A stretch of DNA of 64,000 nt from Solidesulfovibrio alcoholivorans DSM 5433 (GCF_000702665.1 NZ_JNJA01000004.1:186001-250000), one strand, 5' to 3'; shown: positions 15,562 through 26,147, numbered from the stretch's first letter. Translations and numbers: made by a program. The notes: generated by a model not told the origin, from the sequence alone.

Positions 15562-16301
15562 ATGTCCGGGGCATCCTCTTCGACCTCAACGGCACGCTGA
15601 TCGACATCAACACCGACGAGGGCAACGAACAGATCTACCGTTCCATCAGCCATCTGCTCAAGTACTACGGCATCCGCACCAGCCGGGGCGACGTGCGCGA
15701 GGGCTACTACCAGATTCTCAAGGATCAGCGCCGCCGTAACGGGGAGGCGTTTCCCGAGTTCGACGCCGTGGCCGTGTGGCGCGAGTTCGTCGCGACCCGC
15801 GCCGCGCGCTCGGGCGCGTCCATCCCCAAAAACAAGCTGGCCGTGCTGCCGCATTTTTTAGCCGAGCTCTACCGGGGCATTTCGCTCAATCGCCTGGAAC
15901 TCTACGCCGACGTGCGTGAAGTCCTCGACGAGCTGCGTCCACACTACCGTTTGGCGGCGCTTAGCGACGCACAAAGCGCCTGGGCCGTGCCGGAGATGCG
16001 CATGGTCGGCCTTGGCGACTACTTCTTTCCCGTCGTCGTCTCCGGCGACTTCGGCTACCGCAAGCCCGACCAGCGGCTCTTCGCCACGGCGCTGAAGCGC
16101 ATGCACCTGCCTGCCGACGAAGTGGTCTTCGTCGGCAACGACATGTACCGCGACGTCTACGGCGCGCGCCAGGCGGGCCTGCGCACCGTCTTTTTCGCCA
16201 CCGGCCAGGGCCAGCAAGCCATGGAAGGCGTCCAAGCCCACTACAACATCTACCGCTTCGCCGAACTGCGCAACGCCATTCGGTTTTTCGAGGAAGAGTA
16301 G
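15558..16301 (+). CDS. HAD-superfamily hydrolase
   Basis: Haloacid dehalogenase-type phosphatase of 247 residues. Motif I is FDLNGTL: the nucleophile D9 is present, but the second Asp of the usual DxD is Asn (N11), which in some HAD families changes acid/base catalysis. Motif II is LSDAQ (about 134), the motif III Lys is in YRKPDQRLF (about 172), and motif IV is VGNDMYRDVYGAR (about 193). The inserted cap (about 15-110) is helical, as in class I enzymes. It is coupled to the APH-type kinase by an ATGA overlap, suggesting opposing or sequential steps on one substrate. Not assignable to a specific substrate. Confidence 0.88.
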   Translation: MNVRGILFDLNGTLIDINTDEGNEQIYRSISHLLKYYGIRTSRGDVREGYYQILKDQRRRNGEAFPEFDAVAVWREFVATRAARSGASIPKNKLAVLPHFLAELYRGISLNRLELYADVREVLDELRPHYRLAALSDAQSAWAVPEMRMVGLGDYFFPVVVSGDFGYRKPDQRLFATALKRMHLPADEVVFVGNDMYRDVYGARQAGLRTVFFATGQGQQAMEGVQAHYNIYRFAELRNAIRFFEEE

Positions 16302-16387
16302 GGGAGATGGGGAAGAGAAAAGCAAAGATGCCTCCGGCGGCCAGGAGGGGGTGACCCCCTCCTGGACCTCCTCGATAGGGGGGAGCG
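16302..16387 (+). repeat. GC-rich hairpin intergenic element (copy B)
   Basis: Starts directly after the HAD stop with a purine-rich leader like that after proS (GGGGAGA...GGAAGAGAA). Then comes GCCTCCGGCGGCCAGGA and a perfect 11-bp hairpin 16341-16351 / 16355-16365 with loop TGA, then GGACCTCC. The reverse complement of 47465-47545 carries nearly the same core. Confidence 0.75.
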
Positions 16388-17011
16388 ATGTACTGGGATG
16401 AAAGTTCAAGCGTTCCTTCAACTTTGGAACTGGATGCGAGGGTTGCCGGGTACTTGCGGCCGGGAGATCGTGTGCTCGACCTGGGCTGCGGCCCGGGGCG
16501 GATGCTGGGGCAGCTTGTTGCCCAGGGCTTTCGCGTTGCGGGCGTCGATCGCAACAAGGCGAGCCTGGCGCTGGCCCGGGAAAAGGGCCTGCCTGTGGTG
16601 CGGTCCGACCTCGCGGCCCTGCCGTTCGGCGACGGGGCGTTCGATGCCGGCATCCTCCATGCCGTGCTGACTACGCTCGCGACCCCCGGGGTGCGCCATG
16701 GCGTCCTCGGCGAGGCCAGGCGCGCGGGCTGCCGCGTGTTGTGCATCGCCGATTTTCTCCAGAACTGGGACCTGCCGTACTACAAGGCCCGCTACGAGGC
16801 CGGGATCGCCGAAACCGGCGAGCGCGGCAGCTTCGTCGTGCGCGAAGGGGACCGCGTGCTCTACACGGCCCACCATTTCACCCTGGACGAACTGACGCGG
16901 CTGCTCGCCACGGCCGGCTACGCCGTGGCCTTCGCGGACACCCCCGTCGTGACCACGCGCTCGGGCAAGCGCGTGACCGGCGTGGTCCTCGCCGCCGTGG
17001 CCGCGCATTGA
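16388..17011 (+). CDS. Class I SAM-dependent methyltransferase
   Basis: A 207-residue Rossmann-fold methyltransferase. SAM motif I is VLDLGCGPGRML (29-40), the acidic end of strand 2 is VAGVDRN (about 50-56), motif II is VVRSDLAALPFGDGAFD (about 70-86), and the post-II region is ILHAVLTTL. The HHFTLDEL stretch and weak C-terminal domain are typical of methyltransferase type 11/25 proteins, many of which act on small molecules or quinone precursors. Substrate unknown. It is a single gene between a hairpin element and the proA promoter, whose -35 box overlaps this stop codon. Confidence 0.87.
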   Translation: MYWDESSSVPSTLELDARVAGYLRPGDRVLDLGCGPGRMLGQLVAQGFRVAGVDRNKASLALAREKGLPVVRSDLAALPFGDGAFDAGILHAVLTTLATPGVRHGVLGEARRAGCRVLCIADFLQNWDLPYYKARYEAGIAETGERGSFVVREGDRVLYTAHHFTLDELTRLLATAGYAVAFADTPVVTTRSGKRVTGVVLAAVAAH

Positions 17012-17037
17012 CTTTTGCGGGGCAGGGCGGGTAGAAA
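17008..17037 (+). promoter_or_regulatory. Candidate sigma-70 promoter for proA
   Basis: TTGACT at 17008-17013 and TAGAAA at 17032-17037 are separated by 18 bp. The -35 box overlaps the stop codon of the methyltransferase. The predicted leader before the proA ATG is about 30 nt. Confidence 0.5.
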
Positions 17038-17072
17038 ATCGTTTTTTGCCGCAGCCAAAAAGGAGCCTTCCC

Positions 17073-18332
17073 ATGAGCGTGGCCGCCGACATGGAACAGA
17101 TGGCCGTCCGGGCCAAGGAAGCCTCGCGCGCCCTTGCCGCCGCTTCCGGCGCGGCCAAGGACGCCTTCCTCGCCGCCCTGGCCGAGTTGCTCGTCACCCG
17201 CCGCGAGGCAGTGCTCGCCGCCAACGCCAAGGACCTCGACGCCGCCCGCGCCGCCGGCATGGACGCCCCGCGCCTGGACCGTCTGACGCTGACCCCTGCC
17301 GTCATGGACTCCATGGCCGACGCCTGCCGCCAGATCATCGCCCTGCCCGATCCCGTCGGGGCCATTGAGCAAGCGCGCCCCCGGCCCAACGGCCTGCTCG
17401 TCGGGCGCATGCGCGTGCCGCTCGGCGTCATCTGCATGATCTACGAATCCCGGCCCAACGTGACCGTGGACGCGGCCATCCTCTGCCTCAAGGCAGGCAA
17501 CGCCGTGATCCTCAAAGGCGGCTCCGAGGCGCTGGCCTCCAACATGGCCCTGGCGGACCTCTTGCGCGAGGCGCTCGCCGCCGCCGGCCTTCCCGCCGAC
17601 GCCGCCCAGCTCGTCGCCACCACCGACCGCGCCTCGGTCGCGGCGCTGTGCAAGCTCGACCAGTATATCGACGTCATCATCCCGCGCGGCGGGGAAGGGC
17701 TCATCCGCGCCGTGGTCTCCCAGGCGACCATGCCGGTGCTCAAGCATTTCAAGGGCGTGTGCCACGCCTATGTGGACGCGGGCGCAAACGAAGACCGTGC
17801 CGAAAAGGTGGTGGTCAACGCCAAGGCGCAGCGCCCCGGGGTCTGCAACGCCCTGGAGTGCCTGCTCGTGCACGTGCGCGCCGCGCCCACGTTTCTGCCG
17901 CGCGTCGGCAAGGCCCTTGCTGCGGCCGGCGTCGAGCTGCGCGCCTGCCCGCGCGCCCTGGCCCTGCTCGGCAACCTGGCCAAGGCCGCCGCGCCCGAGG
18001 ACTTCGGCCACGAGTTCCACGACCTCGTTTTGGCGGTCAAGGTTGTCGACGACATGGACGACGCCCTGGACCACATCCACCGCTACGGCTCCAACCACAC
18101 CGAGGTCATCCTCACGGAGAACCACGACAGGGCCATGGAATTCCTGCGCCGGGCCGACGCCTCCATGGTCGGGGTCAACTGCTCCACGCGCTTCAACGAC
18201 GGCGGTGAGCTCGGCCTTGGGGCGGAAATCGGCATCTCCACTTCCAAGCTCCATTCCTACGGCCCCATGGGCCTTGTGGAGTTGACCAGCGCCAAGTTCG
18301 TGGTCCTGGGCCAGGGGCAGGTGCGCGGCTAG
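17073..18332 (+). CDS. proA: Glutamate-5-semialdehyde dehydrogenase (gamma-glutamyl phosphate reductase)
   Basis: Second step of proline synthesis: NADPH-dependent reduction of gamma-glutamyl phosphate. The 419-residue length is typical. Recognisable family segments are GVICMIYESRPNVTVDAA, LKGGSEA, DVIIPRGG, the catalytic Cys in RPGVCNALE, and the C-terminal GLGAEIGISTSKLHSYGPMGL. ATG 17073 is preferred over an upstream in-frame ATG at 17046 because AAGGAG at 17060-17065 precedes it. nadD follows 17 bp later. proB is not in the window. Confidence 0.97.
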   Translation: MSVAADMEQMAVRAKEASRALAAASGAAKDAFLAALAELLVTRREAVLAANAKDLDAARAAGMDAPRLDRLTLTPAVMDSMADACRQIIALPDPVGAIEQARPRPNGLLVGRMRVPLGVICMIYESRPNVTVDAAILCLKAGNAVILKGGSEALASNMALADLLREALAAAGLPADAAQLVATTDRASVAALCKLDQYIDVIIPRGGEGLIRAVVSQATMPVLKHFKGVCHAYVDAGANEDRAEKVVVNAKAQRPGVCNALECLLVHVRAAPTFLPRVGKALAAAGVELRACPRALALLGNLAKAAAPEDFGHEFHDLVLAVKVVDDMDDALDHIHRYGSNHTEVILTENHDRAMEFLRRADASMVGVNCSTRFNDGGELGLGAEIGISTSKLHSYGPMGLVELTSAKFVVLGQGQVRG

Positions 18333-18349
18333 GACGCCGCTTCGAGCCC

Positions 18350-19033
18350 ATGCCCCAGTCGCTGATCGGCATTTTCGGCGGGACGTTCAATCCCGTGCAC
18401 GTCGGCCATGTCCGCGCCGCCATCGAAGTGGCCGAGGCCCTCGGCCTCGGCGGCGTGGAATTCGTGCCCGCCGCGCGCCCGCCGCACAAATGCGGCGAAC
18501 CCATGCTCGATTTCCCGTTTCGCGAAAAATTGTGCCGGCTGGCCGTTCGCGGCGTGCCCGGCTTTTCCGTCAACCCCATGGAAGCCGGCCGGCCGGGTCC
18601 CTCCTATACCTGGGACACCCTCGAAGCCCTGGGCCGGGAGCGTCCGGACACGGCCTTCTGCTTCATCCTGGGCCAAGCCGATCTGCCCCAGTTGCCGACC
18701 TGGAAAAACGGCCTTGCCCTGGGACGGCTGGCCCATCTGGCCGTGCATTCCCGGGAAGGGCAGGGGCTCGAGGCCTTTGCCGCGTTCATGCGCGCGCACG
18801 CCCCGGTCATGGAGGCCGCCCCCACCGCCGACCCGGCCCGCTGGAAACTGCCGCAGGGGCGCAACATGACGTTCGTGCCCATCACCAGGCTTGACGTGTC
18901 GGCCTCGGATGTACGAGAGCGTTGGCGGCGCGGCCGTCGTATCCACGGCCTTGTGGCCGAAGCCGTGCGCCATGAACTCGAAAACCACGCGGAAGCGCTT
19001 GAGGCCGTCTGGGGCCGGCGCGACCCGGCGTGA
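18350..19033 (+). CDS. nadD: Nicotinate-nucleotide adenylyltransferase
   Basis: Makes deamido-NAD from nicotinate mononucleotide and ATP. The 227-residue protein has the nucleotidyltransferase signature GGTFNPVHVGHVRAA (10-24), PHK in ARPPHKCGEP, and the C-terminal SASDVRERWRRGR, equivalent to the usual ISSTxIR phosphate-binding motif. A central GPSYTWDTLEAL segment matches the family. It sits between proA and an AlgX-like gene; the GTG start of the latter overlaps the nadD TGA by 4 bp. proA-nadD neighbourhood is common in bacteria. Confidence 0.95.
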   Translation: MPQSLIGIFGGTFNPVHVGHVRAAIEVAEALGLGGVEFVPAARPPHKCGEPMLDFPFREKLCRLAVRGVPGFSVNPMEAGRPGPSYTWDTLEALGRERPDTAFCFILGQADLPQLPTWKNGLALGRLAHLAVHSREGQGLEAFAAFMRAHAPVMEAAPTADPARWKLPQGRNMTFVPITRLDVSASDVRERWRRGRRIHGLVAEAVRHELENHAEALEAVWGRRDPA

Positions 19034-20259
19034 CCCCTGGAAGTCCTGCCTTGCAAAATTCCCCGACCGCCCTGCGTCGCGGCATATATGTCTTGTCCGC
19101 ACTGGTGTTCTTGACCCTCATCCTCGCGCCGACCGCGGACAGGTTCCTGCATTTCGCGCCCCGCACCCTGGTTGCCGAAGTGAACACCGGCAAGCTCGCG
19201 ACGCTGGGCCTTGCTCCGGACACATGGCTCAAATGGTTCAACACCGTGCGCCGCGGCTATCTCGAACGCCACTACAACCTGCGCACCCTGCTCATCACCT
19301 GGAACAGCTTTCTGGACACCATCGTGCTCGCTTCCACGGCGGCCAATTCCCAGGTCATGGCCGGCAAGGACCACTGGCTTTTCCTGGCCCAGGACGGCTC
19401 GCGCAATATCCTGGAAGACGCCCGCTCCCTGACCCCTCTCCCCGAACAGTACGTGGACGACGTGGCCCGGGAACTGGAGCGCCGCCGGGAGTGGCTGGCC
19501 GCGCGCGGCATCCGCTACCTCGTCATCGTCGCGCCCAACAAGAACACCGTCTATCCGGAAATGCTGCCCGACGCCCTGCGCCCGTTGCAGCCGGAAGGAC
19601 ACCTCGCCCAATTCGTGCGCTACGTGAAGGACTACACCAAGGTCGATATTGTCGATGTGACGCCGGCGCTCGAGGAACAGAAGAAACACACGCAGGTCTT
19701 CTATAAGACGGACAGCCACTGGAATGCCTACGGCGCGTTCGCGTCCTATCAGGCTATCATGCGGCATCTGGCCAAGGACTTTCCGCAACTGCATCCACTT
19801 TCCCGGGAGCTGTTTAACGTGGAGCAGTTCAACTGGCTGCCCGGGGACCTGGCCAACATGATGGGCCTTTCCGACCACCTCAAGGAAGACCGCATCATGT
19901 TCGTCAACAAGGAGTGGTACAAGGCCAGGGGCGACTCCTACTACGGTCCCGTCAACCACTACTATTTCGAGGAACCGCAGTATTCCTACACCGGAAACGC
20001 CGCGTTGCCGAACGCCCTCGTGTTCCACGATTCGTTCTGGTGGGAGCTTTTGCCGTTCATTGCCGAATCCTTCGACAAGGCGCTCTACGTCTGGCTGCGG
20101 CCGCAGACGGACCACGAATTCCGTTTTTTTGACGAGGCGCTGATCGAACGGGAAAAGCCGGACCTCGTCATCGATGAATTCACCGAACGCTACATTCTGC
20201 CGCCGCTGCGCGGCCGGTTTGCGCCCAAGCTCGCCGAGCTCAAGGCCGCGGGCGAGTAG
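19030..20259 (+). CDS. AlgX/AlgJ-like SGNH-fold protein, membrane-anchored
   Basis: A 409-residue protein with one N-terminal transmembrane segment (about 19-35) and a large extracytoplasmic domain. It matches AlgX/AlgJ-type polysaccharide O-acetyltransferases: the catalytic pair lies in KTDSHWNAYGAF (D228, H230), and a candidate nucleophile Ser in VFHDSF (S335). HWLFLAQDG and VAPNKNTVYPEMLP are also family-like. These proteins usually work with a membrane-bound O-acyltransferase (AlgI, MBOAT), and none is present here. The start GTG 19030 overlaps nadD, so it is co-translated with an unrelated metabolic gene. Acetylation of a surface glycan is inferred. Confidence 0.8.
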   Translation: MTPGSPALQNSPTALRRGIYVLSALVFLTLILAPTADRFLHFAPRTLVAEVNTGKLATLGLAPDTWLKWFNTVRRGYLERHYNLRTLLITWNSFLDTIVLASTAANSQVMAGKDHWLFLAQDGSRNILEDARSLTPLPEQYVDDVARELERRREWLAARGIRYLVIVAPNKNTVYPEMLPDALRPLQPEGHLAQFVRYVKDYTKVDIVDVTPALEEQKKHTQVFYKTDSHWNAYGAFASYQAIMRHLAKDFPQLHPLSRELFNVEQFNWLPGDLANMMGLSDHLKEDRIMFVNKEWYKARGDSYYGPVNHYYFEEPQYSYTGNAALPNALVFHDSFWWELLPFIAESFDKALYVWLRPQTDHEFRFFDEALIEREKPDLVIDEFTERYILPPLRGRFAPKLAELKAAGE

Positions 20260-20447
20260 GGCGGGCCGCCTTTACAAGTGGCGAAAAATACGTAAAGAAG
20301 AAAAAGAAACAAAGTTACATCGCGCCCCGCGCGAGGAGCCCCGCCTTTTCTTATGGAACACGATACGCCCGCCTCTCCTTCGACCGATTCCCCCGAACCC
20401 CCGCAACCTCCGTCGCCGCGCGCCTTGTTGCGAAGAGGACGCCGCCC

Positions 20448-21512
20448 ATGGTGACCCTCATCGTCTCGGTCGGTGTCGCCATCCTTATTTCCGCCTTCTG
20501 CTCCATGAGCGAGGCGGCCCTGTATTCCTTGCCCTGGAGCTGGATCGAGCGGTTGCGCAAGGACGGCCGGGCCAGCGGCGAAATCCTCTTTTCGTTGCGT
20601 TCCAACGTGGAAAAGCCCATCACGGCCATCCTGACGCTCAACACCATCGCCAACACCGCGGGCGCGGCCGTGGCCGGCGCGGCCGGCGCGGCGGTCTTCG
20701 GTCCGGACGAATTGTGGCTTTTCACCGCGATCTTCACCGTGCTCATCCTGGCTTTCGGCGAGATACTGCCCAAGACCATGGGCGTGACCTACAGCCGTAC
20801 CATTGCCGTGCTGATCGCCGCGCCGCTCAAGTACATGATCCTGGCCCTGCTCCCCATCATCTGGGCCGGCGGCTTTCTGGCCAGGCTGGTCTCGCGCCGG
20901 CGCAAGGACCCGCTTTCCACGGAGGAGGACCTGCGCGCGGTGGTGAGCCTCACCCGGCGCGAGGGCGTCATCAAGCCCCTGGAAGAGCTTTCCATCAAGA
21001 ACATCCTCTCCCTTGACCGCAAGACCGCAAGCGACATCATGACCCCGCGCACCGTGGTGTTCTCCCTGCCCGCGCAGATGACCGTGGCCGAGGCCAAGGG
21101 CGAGCGCCGGGGCGTGTGGCCCCACAGCCGCATCCCGGTCTACGATGCCGACGACCCTGAAAACATCGTCGGCATCGTCTACCGCCGCGAAGTCCTCGAG
21201 GCCCTGGCCAACGACCAGGACGACGTGCGCCTGTCGGACCTCATGAAGCCCGTGCGCTTCGTGCTCGACACCATGACCCTCGATCGGGTACTGGTAAAAT
21301 TCCTGGAATCGCGTATGCACCTCTTCGTCGTTCTCGACGAATATGGTGGGGTTTCCGGCGTCGTCAGCCTGGAGGACGTGCTGGAGGAGATTTTAGGCAA
21401 GGAAATCATGGACGAAACGGATCAGGTGGCGGACATGCGGCAACTGGCCCGCACGCGGCGCGAAGAACTGCTGCGCCAGCGGCACGACCGCGAGGACGCC
21501 CCGGTTCCCTGA
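20448..21512 (+). CDS. CNNM/HlyC-CorC family membrane protein with CBS pair
   Basis: A 354-residue protein with an N-terminal DUF21/CNNM membrane domain: hydrophobic segments about 3-25, 60-85, 92-112 and 125-145, with the conserved FCSMSEAALYSL and FGEILPKTMG. Two CBS domains follow (about 195-315), including MTPRTVVFSL, VYDADDPENIVGIV and FVVLDEYGGVSGVVSLEDVLEEILG. Relatives export or sense Mg2+/Co2+. The C-terminal CorC_HlyC transporter-associated domain seems absent, because the protein ends soon after the second CBS. GAGGA lies before ATG 20448. ccmE follows 18 bp downstream. The 188-bp gap upstream is AT-rich at 20275-20320. Confidence 0.88.
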   Translation: MVTLIVSVGVAILISAFCSMSEAALYSLPWSWIERLRKDGRASGEILFSLRSNVEKPITAILTLNTIANTAGAAVAGAAGAAVFGPDELWLFTAIFTVLILAFGEILPKTMGVTYSRTIAVLIAAPLKYMILALLPIIWAGGFLARLVSRRRKDPLSTEEDLRAVVSLTRREGVIKPLEELSIKNILSLDRKTASDIMTPRTVVFSLPAQMTVAEAKGERRGVWPHSRIPVYDADDPENIVGIVYRREVLEALANDQDDVRLSDLMKPVRFVLDTMTLDRVLVKFLESRMHLFVVLDEYGGVSGVVSLEDVLEEILGKEIMDETDQVADMRQLARTRREELLRQRHDREDAPVP

Positions 21513-21530
21513 ACCCATACGGAAGAAGTC

Positions 21531-21944
21531 ATGGCCAAAAAACGCAACACGCCCGTTTATCTCTGCGCCCTGGTCCTGTTTCTCGGCGGCCTGGGTTACC
21601 TGCTTTATTCGGGCCTGGGCGAAAACACCGCCTATTTTCTCAACGTCTCCGAAGCCCTGGCCATGCCGCCCAAGGACCTGGGCAAGGCCCGGCTGTTCGG
21701 CACCGTGGCCGAACAGGGCATCAGCCGCCCCGACGACGCCATGGGCGTGAGCTTCATGCTCGTGGACAAGGACCAGGCCGCCAAGACCATCCGGGTGGAT
21801 TTCAAGGGCGCGGTGCCCGACACCTTCAAGCCCGGCGTGGAAGTCATCGTGGAAGGCGGCGTCAATCCCGCTTCCGGCGCTTTCGCGGCCAACACCCTCA
21901 TGACCAAGTGTCCTTCGAAGTACCAGAAGGAAAATCGCGGCTGA
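21531..21944 (+). CDS. ccmE: Cytochrome c maturation haem chaperone CcmE, CxxxY type
   Basis: Periplasmic haem chaperone that carries haem to CcmF. The 137-residue protein has an N-terminal anchor (about 8-28) and the CcmE OB-fold (KARLFGTVAEQGI, FMLVDKD, VEVIVEGG). In most bacteria haem is bound by His in a HxxxY motif. Here the site is TKCPSKY, that is C127 with Y131 (CxxxY). This variant is known from sulfate reducers and archaea (called System I*). It is the first gene of a ccmEFABCD run; ccmH and ccmG are absent from the run, as expected for that system. Confidence 0.95.
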   Translation: MAKKRNTPVYLCALVLFLGGLGYLLYSGLGENTAYFLNVSEALAMPPKDLGKARLFGTVAEQGISRPDDAMGVSFMLVDKDQAAKTIRVDFKGAVPDTFKPGVEVIVEGGVNPASGAFAANTLMTKCPSKYQKENRG

Positions 21945-22089
21945 GTATCCGGGAAAACGCCCCTGCCCATAGTCGCGGCGCGCCTGTCCGGCGCGCCGCT
22001 CCTCCCGCCTGTCTCATCGTGGCGCACGCGCCCATGCCCCGGCGGCCGGGAAGCGGGGCGCGCATCCGCCGGCCGACAAAGGAGTCTTG

Positions 22090-23988
<1,899 letters not shown>

Positions 23989-24660
23989 ATGGCCAACCCC
24001 GTGGCCAGGCTGCGTCGGGTGAGCCGGTTTTTCGGCGAACGCCTGGTGCTGCGCGACATCGACTTGGCGCTTGCGCCGGGCGAGGTGCTGCTGGTCGTCG
24101 GTCAAAACGGGGCGGGCAAATCCACGCTCATGCGCATCACGGCCGGGCTCATGCCGCCAAGCGAAGGCGAGGTGGACGTGGACCTTGCGCCGGGCGAAAT
24201 CGGCTACGTCGGCCACCGCACGCTCATTTACCCCAAGCTCACCGCCCGGGCCAACCTGCGTTTCTGGCAGCGCCTGTCAGGCCAGGGCGGCGATGACGCC
24301 GCCGTTCTGGCGGCGCTTGCCCGCGTCGGGCTCGAGCGCTTCGCCGACGAGGAGGCCGGGATCTTTTCGCGCGGCATGTCCCAGCGCCTGAGCCTCGCCC
24401 GGGTCTTTCTCACCGCGCCGAAAATGCTTTTGCTCGACGAGCCGGCCACGGGCCTGGATCCGGCTTCGGCGGCAATGCTGCGCCGGGAGATCCGCGCCGC
24501 GGCCGATGCCGGCGCGGCCGTCATGTGGGTCAGCCACACCATCGCCGCCGACCTGCCGGCCTGCGACCGCGTCGTGGTCATCGGCAACCGGCGCATCGCC
24601 CGCGACGTGCCCGCCGCCGCCTTCGATCCGGCGGAACTGGCCGGGGAGGGCGTATGCTGA
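23989..24660 (+). CDS. ccmA: Haem/cytochrome c maturation ABC transporter ATPase CcmA
   Basis: ATPase subunit of the CcmABCD complex that releases holo-CcmE. The 223-residue protein has Walker A GQNGAGKST (about 38-46), the signature region FSRGMSQRLSLAR (about 124-136), Walker B MLLLDEPATGLD and switch His in VSHT. IGYVGHRTLIYPKLTA matches CcmA proteins. It starts immediately after the ccmF stop and its last 7 bp overlap the start of ccmB. Confidence 0.95.
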   Translation: MANPVARLRRVSRFFGERLVLRDIDLALAPGEVLLVVGQNGAGKSTLMRITAGLMPPSEGEVDVDLAPGEIGYVGHRTLIYPKLTARANLRFWQRLSGQGGDDAAVLAALARVGLERFADEEAGIFSRGMSQRLSLARVFLTAPKMLLLDEPATGLDPASAAMLRREIRAAADAGAAVMWVSHTIAADLPACDRVVVIGNRRIARDVPAAAFDPAELAGEGVC

Positions 24661-25331
24661 AGGCCGCCCTGGTCATCGCCGGCAAGGACCTGCGCCTGGC
24701 CCTGGCCGGGGCGCAGGGGCTTGTCCAGACCGTGCTGCTCGGGCTTTTGCTCATCTTCATCATGAGCCTTTCGCGCGAACCCGGCGAGATGTCGCCGCCG
24801 CTGGCCGCCGCCGCCGTCTTCTGGCTGGCCACGGCGTTCGGCCAGGTGCTCGTTTTCAATTTCCTCTACGGCCTGGAAGAGGCCGAGGGCGCGCGTCTGG
24901 GGCTTCTGCTCGCGCCGTGCCCGGCCCAGGCCGTGTGGCTCGGCAAGGCGCTCGCCGGCTGGGTGTTGCTTTTTTGCTGCCAGATGGTATTCGCCCCGGC
25001 GGCGGTGGCCTTTCTCGGCCAGACCGTACGCGGCTCGCTTGTCGCCGGGCTTGGCGTGGTCGCGGCCGTGGACTGGGGGCTTTGCGCCCTGGGCTCGCTG
25101 CTCGGCGCGCTGTCGGTCGGCCGGTCTTCCCGGGAATCGCTTTTGACGGTAATCCTTTTCCCGCTGCTGGTGCCTGTGCTCCTGGCCGGCATACGGCTCC
25201 TGGAAACCGTGCTTTCCGGCCGCGGGGCCGAGGCCGTGTCCGCCTGGACCGGCACGGTGGGCGCGTTCGACGCCGTCTTTACCGCCGCGGCCCTGGTGCT
25301 TTTTCCGTTTCTCTACTCCGGGGAGGAATGA
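24654..25331 (+). CDS. ccmB: Cytochrome c maturation ABC transporter permease CcmB
   Basis: Membrane subunit of CcmABCD. The 225-residue protein has about six hydrophobic segments and the family's EEAEGARLGLLLAPCP stretch; it ends FLYSGEE. ATG 24654 lies 4 bp inside the end of ccmA with GGGAGGG upstream; the frame is open further upstream, but only as an out-of-frame reading of ccmA. The stop overlaps the ccmC start (ATGA). Confidence 0.94.
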   Translation: MLKAALVIAGKDLRLALAGAQGLVQTVLLGLLLIFIMSLSREPGEMSPPLAAAAVFWLATAFGQVLVFNFLYGLEEAEGARLGLLLAPCPAQAVWLGKALAGWVLLFCCQMVFAPAAVAFLGQTVRGSLVAGLGVVAAVDWGLCALGSLLGALSVGRSSRESLLTVILFPLLVPVLLAGIRLLETVLSGRGAEAVSAWTGTVGAFDAVFTAAALVLFPFLYSGEE

Positions 25332-26008
25332 CGTCCGCCATGATGCAGTTTTTCGCCCTGGCCGCCGCGGCCTGCGCCATCCTCGCCCAGTGGGCCATCT
25401 GGTTCTACGCCCCGGTCGAAGCCTCGATGGGCGTGGTCCAGAAGATCTTCTACACCCACCTGCCCATGGCTTGGTGGTCGTTCGTCAGCTTCTTCGTCGT
25501 GTTCGTGGCCTCGATCCTCTATCTGGCGCGACGCCGGGCAAAATACGCCCGCATCGCCGGCGCGGCCTGCGAGATCGGCGTGCTCTTTTCCGGTTTGGCC
25601 CTGGCCACGGGCATGTGCTGGGCCCGGCCCATCTGGAACGTCTGGTGGACCTGGGACCCCAGGCTCACGACGACGCTCGTCATGTGGTTCGTCTACGCCG
25701 CCTACCTGCTCCTGCGCGCCTCGGACGTGGGGGGAGGGCGCAAGGACGCGGTGCTCGCCGTCCTTGGCGTGGTGGCCTTTCTCGACGTGCCGCTGGTCTT
25801 TGTTTCGGCCCGGTACTGGCGCAGCATCCACCCGGCGGTCTTCGGCCCCCAGGGCGGCGGCATGGAGCCGGAAATGTGGCGGGCCATGATTGCAAACCTC
25901 GTGGCCATGGGCTTTCTGTGGCTGGCGATCCTGCTTGTGCGCGTGCGCCAGCTCGCCTCCGGTGCGACGCTTTCCGCGCTGGTGCGCCATGGCGCGATAA
26001 GGGACTGA
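25328..26008 (+). CDS. ccmC: Cytochrome c maturation haem-handling protein CcmC
   Basis: Six-helix membrane protein that loads haem onto CcmE. The WWD motif WNVWWTWDPRLTT is at about 104-116. Two expected axial-ligand His are in YTHLP and RSIHPAVF. Length is 226 residues from ATG 25328, which overlaps the ccmB stop. A second ATG at 25340 is possible, since GGGAGG is very close to the first. The open frame extending upstream to 24506 is a shadow of ccmA/ccmB. Confidence 0.94.
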   Translation: MTSAMMQFFALAAAACAILAQWAIWFYAPVEASMGVVQKIFYTHLPMAWWSFVSFFVVFVASILYLARRRAKYARIAGAACEIGVLFSGLALATGMCWARPIWNVWWTWDPRLTTTLVMWFVYAAYLLLRASDVGGGRKDAVLAVLGVVAFLDVPLVFVSARYWRSIHPAVFGPQGGGMEPEMWRAMIANLVAMGFLWLAILLVRVRQLASGATLSALVRHGAIRD

Positions 26009-26009
26009 G

Positions 26010-26147
26010 ATGGGAAAGGAATCGTATCTTTTTGCCGCCAACGTGATCGTGTGGGTCGGCATCGCGTGTTACGTCGTTTTTCTGGCAGCGACGCAGAAGC
26101 GGCTGGAAAAGCGCCTCAAGCGCCTGGAGATGTCTCATGACGACTGA
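26010..26147 (+). CDS. ccmD: Cytochrome c maturation protein CcmD (45 aa)
   Basis: Very small single-span membrane protein that stabilises CcmA-CcmC with CcmE. It encodes 45 residues: a short lead (MGKESYLFAANV), one hydrophobic helix (about 11-27, VIVWVGIACYVVFLAAT), then a strongly basic helix rich in Lys/Arg/Leu (QKRLEKRLKRLE). This is the usual CcmD layout and position, right after ccmC. It starts 1 bp after the ccmC stop and overlaps the following TPR gene by 11 bp. Confidence 0.9.
   Translation: MGKESYLFAANVIVWVGIACYVVFLAATQKRLEKRLKRLEMSHDD

Noticed and set aside
20353..20454. Short frame (33 codons) starting ATG 20353 and overlapping the CNNM start
   Set aside because: Proline-rich and poor ribosome spacing; no conserved feature. 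A leader peptide cannot be excluded but is not supported.
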